A DNA stretch of 64,000 nucleotides from Pirellulaceae bacterium (GTDB lineage Bacteria; Planctomycetota; Planctomycetia; Pirellulales; Pirellulaceae), in assembly GCA_026004795.1 (NCBI GenBank), contig BPJV01000005.1, forward strand, positions 62,001-126,000, given 5' to 3'. A model generated the notes under the pieces. It worked only from the letters and a program-made list of their open reading frames with translations. It was not told the origin of the DNA and made no database searches. A program made the position numbers and the translations under genes. Shown piece by piece: positions 18,174 through 30,200 of this stretch (its first letter is position 1; the number at the start of each line of letters is the position of its first letter).

Positions 18174-21026
18174 CTAAAGGTTGCCAGAGTCGCGCCGCGC
18201 TGCCTGAGACGGAAGTTGCAGGACCCAGCTAGCAAAAAACTGGTCGACCTCGTCCGGTGGCAGTGGCTTGGACTCGGAATCATCACCGATCGGCACCCAG
18301 GGGGCTGACGCCCGGCGCGATGCGGTTTGTGCGAAGCTCCCATGGGAAGGTTGGCGATGATGAGCAACGGCCGGAGAAGGTCGCGGACTGTCGGCCAGCG
18401 AGCTGGGAGGGGCTTCCCCCTCGGCGCTTCGACGACCGGACTCCGGATCCCCGCTGCGGAGGTACGTCGGCGGTACGCCTCCGTCGGTGGCCAGCGCAAC
18501 GAAGCTCCTTGCTTCGCCTTCACCGCCGGCGATACGATTGTTCAGATAATTGACGACGATCAGTGCGTCCAATGCTGATACGAAGCTATCGCCGTTGACA
18601 TCGATGAAGGGGGGGGATTGTAGCCCCGAGCCATGCAAGCTGCGCGCGCCATGACGGTTGATGTAGTTCACAACCAAGAGAACATCAATCGCGGAAACGA
18701 ACTGATCGTCATTGACATCGAAGCGATTGCTCGGATTCTGCCAAACGCTTTCGGCAGAGACAAAACCAAAGTCAACATCGGTGGTCGCCGCGTCAGGCAA
18801 TACCTCAACCTGGAGTTGGCCCGTTGCCGGAGCCACGGCAACAAAAGAAGAGGGCGGATTCGGGGTAACCAGCACCGTATATTGACCAGGAGGCAGACCG
18901 GCAATGGTGTATCTCCCCCCCGCATCCGTAGAGACTACCGCGGACGGACCATAGCTCAGGTTGTCCAGCATGATGGAGGATTTCGGTGCGGCGCCGGCAA
19001 TCACATAGGCGATCTCGGCGCTGGCCCGCGTAATCGTCATCCTCTCGGCTTGCCCCGGAGCAAGTGGAGAAGTCGTGTAACGCTCCAGGAGCTCACCGGC
19101 TGCATTGTAAGCCTCCAAGCGCCCTTTCGTGCCGGCGAAAAAACCAATGGCGTCGATGGATACGGTCGTCGTCGGCTGCGCAAAATCGATCTGCAATCGA
19201 CGCGTGCTGTCGGTCCAGGTGGGCCGGTAGGCCTGCGAACCTCGCGAATACCCCCAAAAAGTCATCGAGCCCGTGCTGGCAGAACTCTCACTGAAGATGC
19301 CGATCCGACCATCGACATCGGTGCCAATGCTGCTGATACTAACCTCGGGAGAAAAGTTGCTGGGGAGCTGCCCGGCAGGAAAGTCATCGGGTTCCACGGT
19401 CTGGAACAGGTCGAGAGGATCGCCGTCACTGTCCCGAACTTCGACCGTCCAGCCTGGATTGCCCGATTCCCCCAGATCCCATAAGCCATTGCGATTGGTA
19501 TCGACCCACACGTAGCCATTAATGCCGGCGACGACGGTTTGGTCTGGCCGCGCCATGCGCCCCTGAAACACATTGCTGACGACCGTTGTTTCCGAGTCGC
19601 GAGCGCGAATCTCGATCGTCTGGGCATTGCTAGGGACTGGGATGGACATGTGGATGTCGACCTCGGCCACATTGGGTTGGGAGTAGATCTGCCACGAGCC
19701 ATCGTCGAATCGATATTCCAACTGCCGGATCTTGTTCAACGTAATATCGTTTTGCAGGCCCGATGAATTGAGGTTGGGCAGCGTCTGTACTACGGCGTGA
19801 CCGTCGAAGATGTACGTGGATGAGTAAGGATCGAAATAGCCGCTGCCGGTCAGGCGATGAGGAACGTCGAGGACATCGAAAATGCCATCCCCATCGGAAT
19901 CTTGCCAGCCGACCATGGCCAGGGTACTAGCCGGTGAGACGTGATTCTCGTAGGCAGTGGTTAACAGGTCCCCGGCCGCCATGATGCTCGGCTGCTGTTC
20001 GAAACCCGGCGTGGGATTGTCGTACGCATTCAGATTTTGAGTATTGTAATAACCTCGCCGCTGAAGGTAGGTGCCACCGCCGGGGTATTCATCGCGCCCC
20101 CAAAACATGTGCCCGGTTTCGTGGGCAATGGTGGAAGCTGGACGAGTGCTCGGCAATACCATGAACAACCCACCGGCGAAGCTGAAGGCCCGCCGAAACG
20201 AGCCGTTGGGATCGAACTGGCCATCGGCATCGTTCCACGAGGGGGCGACGAACATGGTAAACGCCCAATCGGTGCCGTGCTTCAACCGTTGGGAATGATT
20301 GAACGCCTGGATGTCGCTTTCTAGATTTCCCGTTTGGTTGAAGCCCACGCCGGCAAGAAACTCGGACACGTAATAGACATAATCATTCGAGCGGCGGCTA
20401 ATCGCTTCATAGCTCGTCTCAAAGGGAGTGCTGGCATAGGAGGTATCGACCGTGAAGGATAGGCTGTGGACCGAATTGAGAGTCGCCAGCGTGTCGACCC
20501 ACCATTGGAGCCCTTCATCGATCTTGGCCAATGTTTCCGCAATCTTCGTGGCGTCCCAGTCTTCAGTACTGGGATCTAACGTGCCATCACTCTCCAGAAA
20601 CACCGGAGTGACAGCTACCGAACCGAGCATGAATTCGCCAAGGTCCTGTTCGGCGGCACCATAGGGAAGCGCGGCAAGCAGTCGGCGATCTTCAAGCGGT
20701 TCGACACGCAATCCCCGGCTCGACCGCCCCCCGCGCCCTGCATGCATCGAGGGACACAGACGACGTGTCAACGCCAGCAGCCATCGACCGGCGCCTGCCA
20801 CGCGGAGCGGATGCCTGAGGTCAGCAGTAGGATTTTCTTTGCCGATGGATCTGGTCAACCACGACCTCGGAAAAAAGAAGGATGCAACTAGCCGGATCGG
20901 AAAGAGCTGCTTCGTGACAGCATACGCCTCTTCCTTAGACTCTAAGTGCTGGGCAGAGTTCCGCCAAGTTTCCTGATCGCGACGATCGGTTCTTCCCTGC
21001 CAAGCTCTGCCGTAGAGGCCGTACAT
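18174..21026 (-). CDS. Secreted zinc metalloprotease-like protein with C-terminal dockerin pair
   Basis: The protein shows a zinc-binding motif STIAHETGHMFWGRDEY (about residue 300): HExxH followed by an acidic residue at the usual third-ligand position, so a zincin-type peptidase is likely. Upstream is the planctomycete export motif VEPLEDRRLLAA. Later come an SdrD-like domain (GYVWVDTNRNGLWDLGES, about residue 505), a second Cna-B-like segment (GRYTIAGLPPGQYTV) and a dockerin pair (FDVNDDQFVSAIDVLLVVN and DVNGDSFVSALDALIVVN, about 765-828). The final 120 residues are Pro/Ser/Arg-rich. The start is uncertain: 21026 gives 93 residues before an internal ATG at 20747 that lies only 12 residues before the export motif and may be the true start. 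Substrate unknown. Confidence 0.82.
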   Translation of the reverse strand: MYGLYGRAWQGRTDRRDQETWRNSAQHLESKEEAYAVTKQLFPIRLVASFFFPRSWLTRSIGKENPTADLRHPLRVAGAGRWLLALTRRLCPSMHAGRGGRSSRGLRVEPLEDRRLLAALPYGAAEQDLGEFMLGSVAVTPVFLESDGTLDPSTEDWDATKIAETLAKIDEGLQWWVDTLATLNSVHSLSFTVDTSYASTPFETSYEAISRRSNDYVYYVSEFLAGVGFNQTGNLESDIQAFNHSQRLKHGTDWAFTMFVAPSWNDADGQFDPNGSFRRAFSFAGGLFMVLPSTRPASTIAHETGHMFWGRDEYPGGGTYLQRRGYYNTQNLNAYDNPTPGFEQQPSIMAAGDLLTTAYENHVSPASTLAMVGWQDSDGDGIFDVLDVPHRLTGSGYFDPYSSTYIFDGHAVVQTLPNLNSSGLQNDITLNKIRQLEYRFDDGSWQIYSQPNVAEVDIHMSIPVPSNAQTIEIRARDSETTVVSNVFQGRMARPDQTVVAGINGYVWVDTNRNGLWDLGESGNPGWTVEVRDSDGDPLDLFQTVEPDDFPAGQLPSNFSPEVSISSIGTDVDGRIGIFSESSASTGSMTFWGYSRGSQAYRPTWTDSTRRLQIDFAQPTTTVSIDAIGFFAGTKGRLEAYNAAGELLERYTTSPLAPGQAERMTITRASAEIAYVIAGAAPKSSIMLDNLSYGPSAVVSTDAGGRYTIAGLPPGQYTVLVTPNPPSSFVAVAPATGQLQVEVLPDAATTDVDFGFVSAESVWQNPSNRFDVNDDQFVSAIDVLLVVNYINRHGARSLHGSGLQSPPFIDVNGDSFVSALDALIVVNYLNNRIAGGEGEARSFVALATDGGVPPTYLRSGDPESGRRSAEGEAPPSSLADSPRPSPAVAHHRQPSHGSFAQTASRRASAPWVPIGDDSESKPLPPDEVDQFFASWVLQLPSQAARRDSGNL

Positions 21027-21219
21027 CCGCTACAGCCGCGCTCGGGAGCCGAACGAATCCACCTCGACCAGGGCCGCCGGCGCCTCCACATTACCCCCCG
21101 GCACGGGGCTTGGCCCACCCGGCGACGTGCGCTGCCTGCCAGCGCGAAAAACTCTCGCGATCGGACGCGAGAGTTTTTGCGCGGCGGCCTCGGCGGTGTC
21201 GGCAAGCGATCGAAAGCGG

Positions 21220-24200
21220 TTATCCGTGGAGGCCCAAATCGATCGCCAAGTCACCGAACAAATCCTCATCTTCTGCTGCCGTATCGTCCGCCTGGCCATA
21301 CAATTCCCAGGCTACATCGACAGGATCACTGGCTGGTGACGTCGACAAAACGCTGTCGATGCCCTCCAAGTCGACGTCTATCGCTTCCAGGACGGCGGCG
21401 TCAACAGGATGCTCTGGAGTGGGTTCGGGACGCTGAGCCGGTGTTCGCAGCAGGTTTTCCAACCCGGCCGCCCAGTTGCTGGCCAAGACGGTCTCCGCGC
21501 TTCCGATGGAAAGGAGGGAATCGTTCGATTCGGTCCATCCCATCGTTAGGGCGTCCCCACCTGCTCCCTCGCCTTCTCCCCCGCCAGATCGTCGCAGGCT
21601 GTTGAGGTAGTTGATGACGATCAGCGCGTCGAGCGGTTCGACAAAGCCGTTTCCATTGACGTCGACGTAGGGAGGTACGCCCGAGGCAGGAAGCGATAGT
21701 ACCTTCGGCGTACTGGGGTTATTCAAGTAGTTGATCACTTGCAGCACGTCGATGGGGGACACGAACTCGTCACCGCTGACATCCAAGCGGTTGGCAGGAT
21801 TGGTATACGGATTGCCTTGAATGGTTACCTGGTGGTCTTCCACCTCTCCGTCGGGAGCGGGGCCTACCGGTGTGCCGACGGCGGTGGCACTTGTGCTCAA
21901 CCGTACTCGCGCGTACGTTGTCCCGGGTTGTGCTGACGCGGGTACGGTGTAACTGAGCGTGAGCGAGGATTGACCCGAGGAGACAGGCAGGGCCGCGGCC
22001 ACTCGTTCACCGGTGGCAAAAACTCCGTCACCATTGAAGTCGATCCACATCGAAACGTAGGCGGTTTGCCCCGTGGTATTCGTCACCGAGATGGTGGCAT
22101 CGCTGGAGAAGGCGGCGAACAGTCCACTGGTGAACTGCACGCCGTCGTCGGCGTCGGCATCGTCAAGCCGAGCGTCGGCGTCGGTGGTAACCGTGCTGCC
22201 CAAGCTCAAGCCATTGACGACCGAGTGGCGTGGACCATTGTCTGCCGCCAGCGAGGTATAAGGTGCCGGGGCATCGCCGTAATCCAGCCCTTGCCCCAAG
22301 AAGATGGTGAGTGTGGTGGTGCCGTCTACCTGGTTGGCTTTCAAGGGGTTCCCCGCCAGATCACGGATCGGCCCCATCGTGCTGGCGCCGGCCCCGGAAA
22401 TGCCTTGAATGCCTTCCAGCAGCAATCGTGTCCCAAACTGGGTCGTCACCACACCGGCCAGCCCTTGAGCGTCGATGGCGGCTTTGATCACCGCGGCGGC
22501 GGAGGTAGCGGTACTGTCGGCGTCGAGCTGCAGCATGATGGGAATGGCCGCAGGTTGGCCAGGAACGCCCGCCTGCTGCAACACCGTGTTGCTCAAGTCG
22601 AGTCCTACGTTGCTGTCTCCACCTAGGCGAACCAGACCTTGGCCGTCGTACACCGGCGTAAGTCCTACGGCGGCAGCGTTGATCGCGGTCACCAAGGCAG
22701 CGCCGATTTGATCGACACTGGCTCCAGGAGCAAACTGGACCGGGATGTTGCCCGGCAGGACAGATCCGTTGGTGTCGAGTTCGAACGTGACCGAGAAACC
22801 GTTGCGGTCGATGGCGAAAGTCTGCCCATCGTCGACCCCGTCGGGGCGTCCCGCGTTCATGGGGATTTGCAAACCAAAGGCCGTTCGCACTCCCGGTCGA
22901 CCAGCAAGGTTCAACCCGCTGCTATCCGGCAGGAATTGCACCAGTCGCGAACCGTGGATCTGCAACTGACCGGCAGTGACCTCGTGCACCGACAGGGACA
23001 ACCCACTATCGTTCAACGCGTTCTCGATGGCCCGGCCGACCGATTCGATCGTCGGAGAAGTACCCACAAAGATCGGTACATGGCCGGCGGCGGTGCTACC
23101 ATCGAGGTCGAATTCAAAGGTCAGGCGACGAGAGCCATCGTCGACGATAAAGGTGCTGCCATCGGCCACGTCGGCTTGGATACCATCGGTCGATGGGACC
23201 GTTACGACATACCCCAAGTCGATTTCAAAGGTCGTTTGTTGACCATTGGCATCGATGATGGTGAATTGCTCGCCGTCCACGTAGGCGGAAGGCGTGCGTA
23301 CCGACAGCGCGCCCTCTTGGGAGTTGATAAACCGAATCGTGTAGACGCTTTCCGACCTCCAGATTCCGGCCAGCGGTTGCAGGCGGATAATACCATTGGT
23401 GGCGTCGTACCCGAAACGGTAGTCGACTCCCTCGACCAACGGCTGATTGTTGCGATACACCAGCACCGAACTAGAAGTTACGGTGGCATCGTTGACGCCC
23501 GTACCACTGCTCGGTTCACTCGGCTCGATACCGTCCAAGATGCGGATGTCGAAGTGGGTCAACGTGACATTGTTCAACTCCACGACCGACAGTTCAGAAT
23601 TCTGATCAGCGCCGTCGTTGTCATTATCCACAGGCGCCAACAGGTTCACCGACGGACCGACGAAGTCGGAACGATCTAAGGCACCGCGGTCTTTGAACAC
23701 ATTTTCACCCAAGCCCGATGGGGTTTCCACAGCCGGATCATCGACACGGAGTTGTCCTCGGATATCGAATTCCGGTGCCAACAGAGGCGAGGCGGCGATC
23801 CCCAGCGGTTGCTTCACGGCCACCAATGAGGGCCGGTCTTGCAACGAGTCGATCGAGCTGTCGATGATCGGCGAGGCGGGAGCCGGATAGATATTACCGT
23901 TGCCTGCCGCCAGGAAAACCGGAGTGCTGCTTCCCAAGACCAACGGGAATTGGCCAAGAGACGCACTGCCGGAAACGTTGTTCACGTTGTGCTGGTAGAC
24001 GGTGCCGCCGATTACGGTCGAAGCACTGCTGGCATCGACGTCGATTCCCACGTTCGCGTTGACCACGACATTGTTCATGATGGTGGCCGTGCTGTTGTTG
24101 GTCACCGAAATCCCTGTACCACCGGGGAAGAACGTCTCGGCGACCACGCTCGACAACGCCCCCACGGCGTCGATGTCTGCTCCCACTGAATCACCGGACT

Positions 24201-27200
24201 GGCCATCTTGATTGCGAATATCGGTCAGCCGGACGAAGGACAGGCGGGAGTTGCGGTTGAAGCCGAAGGCATCCAGGTCGATCAGCGGGTTATTGCCCGA
24301 GGCCCGACCAACCGGTGTGTAGGTGAGACCATCGGCGCTTACCTCAACCAATACCTCTTCCGACGCGCCGACTTCGAAAACTGCCAAGTCGGGAGCTGAG
24401 TCGTTCGATCCAGTCAAGAAGTTGTTGGTGAACTGCACCACGAGCTGGCCACCATTGCCGAGACTCACGGCCCCTTCCCCAGGCTGCGGTTCGCCACCGC
24501 CTGCGAAATTGGGCGCCCCCAATGCCTCACTGGGATCATCCAGGCCGGCAATGGGGACAGGACCGCCGTTGGCGTCCGGCCGGTACCGGACGACCGCATC
24601 AGCGAAAGCCAGGTTTCCATTGTCAAAGACCAGACCCTCGTAGATCGTGGGAACAAGCCCTTGGACCGAGGAAACGGTACCACCGATGATCGTATTGTTG
24701 ATCACACGAGCGAAGGGGACTGCGGAGTCGGGCGCTCCGGCCGTGGCCGGATTGCCCACGATGTTGATGCCACCGGTCTGATTGAACAGCAGGGCGTTGT
24801 TGGTTACGACGACTCCAGGAGCCAGGTCGTCTTCGTTGAGCACGATGGTGTTACGAGGGCTGCCGATCAGCGGGGCGTTGGTAGCCGCCGCTCGGCCTCC
24901 GGCATCGATGACGATTCCAAAGCCCGACGCGTTCGTGATCGTACTGTTGCTGACAACGACTTGCCCCTGAGGTCGCTCGCGATTCTGATCGCCCTGGCCG
25001 GCGGTGACGATCAACTGTCCGGTCTCCGCTGGCACATCGACGGCAGCGTTGCCGAAGAAGGTCACCGTATCGTGCGAGGCGCCTGTGCGGTCACCGTTGA
25101 GCAGACTTGCCGACACCTGCAGCTGCGATTGCACCGCGGGCGAGTTGATGATGTCTCGGATCCGTGCGGCAATGACTCCAGCCGATTCGGGGGCCGTTCG
25201 TCCGGTTACTGGATCGATAGCCTGAGGATCGAACGGTACGGCAACGTGTCCACTGGCTACCGGCAGGCCATCACGGATGTCATCCAGTTCGAAAGTCAAG
25301 GTACGGGTACCGTCGCCGATGGTAAAGGTTGAACCGGCGATCAGGTCTGCCGCACCATTGAAGCGTACGGATACCGAATCTGCGGCACGGCCGTGCAGGG
25401 GCAGCGTGTCGGTCACGATGAAGGAGTCGCTCAAGCCGGCAAGATCAGGAATGCCATATTCTTGTCCGCCGCGGATCTCCACCTGATAAGGCCCCACGAG
25501 AATGGAAGTGTTCACCAAGGCAGGATTGGTCCGGCTGAGTTGCGGATCCTGGATGAAATTCGTGTTGCCACTGGAAGCACGCATCACCATCTCGCCACGG
25601 CTGGCGATGCCAATGATGAAGTCATCCAGATAGACCCCTTCAAAGGCATTGTTCTGGGCGCCCAATGCCCCGGGGTTGGCATTGTTACGATTGCCGAAGA
25701 AGTCCGTGCCCGTGTTGAACGCCCCAAACTGATCGCCCACGAAACCCGTGGTCGCTCCGAAGGGACCAGCGGTAATCAGGTAGTTGCCCAACGCGTCCTG
25801 TTGAACCAGGCCGGTAAGGTCCAGCACATTGTCGCGTATCGGATAGGCGCTGGTAACGCCCGTGGCGAAAACCTCCGCGATGCTTTCCCGCAGGGCCTGA
25901 GCGACCTGATTGGAGGTCATGTTCAACGCCGCGTAGACCGGATGGCCACTGGTGCCGTAAGCACCTTCCTGCACGATGGCTGAATCGGGTGGCACGACGA
26001 CGTACTTGGCTCCATCCAGCTGCAAGCGGTTGCCATCGACCACGGGGACCAGTTTCCGCTGCACGCCGATGATCAAGTTGTAGTTGCCGGTACTTCCCGC
26101 CGTGGCCGTGCCGGCCATGGTGGGACGATAAGCGATGTTCCCGGCACCACTTACTCCGATGTAATAGGTTCCCGATTCAGGGGCGGTGAACACGATGCGA
26201 CTGTCGGTCGTGCCTGGCTGATCATCGTTGGCCGCCAGCGGACTGCCCTCAGCATCGAACAGGCGGAGATAGCTGTCCAAACTGCTGCCGATCGCCTGCG
26301 CTTGCACCTCCACCGTGAGGATGGCCCCACGATCCAAATGGACGCGGACCAGGTCGACGTCTTCGCCAGCATTGGTTAAAGCGGCATTGTCCCCGATGAC
26401 CCCGGAGCCTTCGATGCGAATGGTATCCCCCACCACGCCCGGGTTTTCCGCCTTTGCCAACGTGTCGTTGCTCTCGTTGGTATACGACTTGCCGCTGATG
26501 GTAGCCTGAGCCAACGGTGCGCTGCTAATGGCGTTGAACAACGCCGTGGCCACCTGGCCGGCGGTCATCGCGGCTGAGAAGTTGACCGCCACATCGGGAG
26601 CGGCTACCGATAGGGTGCCGTCGGTGAAGACGTAACGAACGCCTTCGACCACCAGGCTATCACCGTTGGACAGGGCAGCACCACTGGGCAGAACCAATGT
26701 CGGCCCCATCTCGATTTCGAAGGTTTGGTTATTGATCTCCACGAGCTGCCCATCGGACAAACGATTGCCAGCGATGGTGCGGATCTCGGGGCCCTTGCCT
26801 CCCGGCAGTCCGTACCCGAAACCGCCATGCGTGGAGAACTCGATCCGCAGGCGAACATTGGACTGGCCGGCCATGACATCCAAGGGAATGCGCGCCTGGC
26901 GCCACTGGCCGTTGTTGTCGAACAGTCGTTGGACGTGCGGGTTGCCCGAAACGGCCGGATCGAGCTCGTCATCGGCCAGGCCATTGGCCGAAGGGTCGTT
27001 GTTGGTTGCCAGCAAGACCCAATTGCCATCCTCGCCGGCCGCATAGACGCGGAACGAATCCCGCATGTAATCGTTCTGGTTGTTGCCGGTTGGCAACGTG
27101 GAAGACGCCTGTTCGGTGTCAAAGCGATAATTGAAGTACAGCACCGGCAGGTCTGCCGCATCGATCGTGCTCAGATCGAACGGTTGGCTTTCGAGCACAC

Positions 27201-30200
27201 CAGCCGCCCCGCCGGGGAAGTTGTAACTGTTCTGCGCTCCCGGGGCGTTAGGTCCAGCCAAGTCGGGCACTCCATTGGCAAACGGCCCTTCGTAGCCGAA
27301 GTACAGACTCTGGCCACCGTTGAAATTAACCCGGCTGTCGTTCGGCGTGTCCGGCAAGCCGTGTCCCGGATCATTGCTCCGTTGCGTGGTCGTGTGCCAG
27401 AGATTGAAATCGAGCGTGGAAAACGCCAAGCCGTTGGCACCGGTCAAGCCGGTATCGACGCTCGTGGCACCGTTGGCAAATACCGGTTGCAGCCGTCCAC
27501 TGGTGTCGAAGGCATGGATGCGTCCATCGGCATCGATACCGAACAATAGTTGTCGTAGTTGTCCTCCCACGGCATGTTGCGGACCGACCGATAGGCCAGT
27601 GAATTCGATGCCTACCAACTCCGCCGAAGTATTCACCCAGCTATTGAAGATCTCCCCTTGGAAGGACGAGGGGTTGCCCACGCGGTAAAGTCCTCCCGCA
27701 TTGCTGACGGCATACATCACATTGCCGACTACGGCGATGCCGGTGAGGATGCCGCCGGGAGCGATGCCTGCTTTGGCCAATGGACCCGCGTCGTCGACAA
27801 ACACACCGGCAAACTGCACCTGGTCGCCATTGGCCGTGGCGGACAGGTTGGGAATTGCGGCGTCGTTCGCTGCTTGGGCGATGCGCTGAGCAACCGTCGT
27901 CGCAGTATCGCCGGCCAGCACCAACACCGCGATATTCCCCGCGCCTACACCGCCAGTGGTTCCCAGATCGGTCGCTAAACCTGAAGTCACCAGGCTGGCG
28001 AAGTTGCCCACGCCGGCGCCCGCGAAATTCAACCGACCGGAATCGTAACCTACCATGACGCTACTGGGCATCGCCGCAGCAATGTTGCCCACCAACTCGT
28101 TAAGCGGTGAGGTTTCCAGAATGGGGATCCGTGTGGCGCCAGGGGAGACCCCCAGGGAACCGGCGATGGCCACCCCACTGCCGCTCATCGTCACCGGGGT
28201 GACCATCGATGCATTCCGCAAGGCGATGCGGTTGCTTCCCGGATTGACTTCGGCCTTCACCAAGAAACCACTGGCCGAGTTGATCGCGTTGATCAAAGCT
28301 TGCACCAACTGATTCTGAGTGCTGCCGACGGAGTAATTCACGGCGATATGCGAGCTGTTGGACAGCGACCCATCAGCGTCGAACTCGAAGGTACGCGTTA
28401 CGCCTGCCACGTCTTCGATCGTCACCGTGGTACCGTCGCTCAACTGGGCACCACTGGCGGCGGTGACCACCACGACGTGGCCCGTATCGAATTCGAACAC
28501 CGTGCCGTCCAAGGTGAACTGCAGGCCATCAAAGGCATGCAGACCGGCTGCCGGATTGTAGTTGAGCATCAGTTGCGGCCCCAAGTCGAACTCGAACCGG
28601 GTGGGGAAATTCGTGCCGTCACGCACCACGAAAATGTCGCCGTCGTTGATGACCAAGTTGGGTTGACCGGCGACCGTCGAGCGGCTGGTCACCTCGCGCG
28701 CCAGAAGGGTCGAAGTCTGCGTTACGATGTTACCCGCACCATCGGTGGTAAATGTCTCCACGCGAGCTCGTTCGCGGACAGCACTACCTGCTCCGGCGGC
28801 GACGGCCAGACCCGTCTTGTCCGATCCCGGAGTGCTAATCGCGGCGCCCGTATTTTCGTCGAACTCGAAAATGATATTCGTGAAGTAGTCTACGCCTGGA
28901 CGGTCAAAGCCAGGTTGCCCGTTGTTATTGATGAAGCGGGTAGCGGAGTAGGCGGGAATCTCGCCAGGAGGTGTCGGGCGATTGGCCGCCACGAATCCAT
29001 GCTCCACTCCGTCGAAGGTGGAGAAGGTGATCGCTTCGATATTCCAACCGTCATCGCTGGCAACCGCTGCGGGAGTGCCGTTGTTGATTTCGATGTGATT
29101 GGTGTCCGCTCCGAAATCACCAATATCCGTAAAGACCGCCGTGCCGGGATCGATGTCCAGGTAGTCGGCAAGCGTATCGCGATCGGCATTGCCAGCGTTG
29201 GTCTCAATGACGCGATCGAAGGCTCGCAACTGGCCATTGGGACGGTAGGCAATGTCCTGAACGTCGAAGCCACCGCGGCCCACGATGTTGCGCCGTTCTC
29301 CAGTGAATGGATTGACGATGTAGATGTTGGTCAGTTCCGTACCCACATCTTGGCTGACATACAGGGCAACATCCGCCAGATTGAAGTCGACGATTGACGA
29401 ATTGGGGAACAGCACGGGAGTCAGCGGCGGCGCCGCCGTGGTGCCCCCAGTGGTATCGATGTGATCTTCGGCGATGTACTGGATGCTCTCGATCGGAGCC
29501 ATCCGCATCTCGCCATCTCCGAACGCCGGATTGGTATACGCCTCCATGACGGCGGGAACCATCAAGCTGTTGGTCACCGCCAGGAAGTACCGACCGGCCG
29601 GCAGTTCATAAGCGCCAATGAACGGATCGAGATTGCCTGCCGAGCCGCGAGAAAGGTCGGCATTGTCAGCGCCGTTGAGCGGATTGGCCTGGTCGTCCAA
29701 GATGGCGCTGGCCAAGCCCGCCAGAATCAAGTTGCCATTGGCATCGAACACGTACATCGACGTGTCGGGACGTCCCAAACCATCGGCGTAATCGAGATCG
29801 AACACCGTGGAGAAGTATTCGCGCAGCGCCGACGCGGGAATCTTTTGATAGTCAATGTCGAAGGAAAACCAGTCGACGTCGGTGACATCATCGAGGTTGC
29901 CAGCCACGCTGATGGCCTGCCGATTGGTTTCCAACAGATTGCCCAAGAATTGCGCTTGGGAGAACAAGTCGTTCTGCGGTGCCCCGGGAGCCGTCTCATC
30001 GATCTCCGCATTTTCACCCAACAAGGGCGAGTTGCCGGGCAGGCCGATGATTTCTATCCCGTTGGAGGCGAAGCGGATGTCGGCATAGTTGACGCTGGAA
30101 CCAGGGATCTCGTCCAGTTCACGGATGCGTACCTGCAACCGATAGCTGCCTTTGGTCAAGCCCTGGCCGATCGAATTGGGATCGACCAACTGGGAAACCG

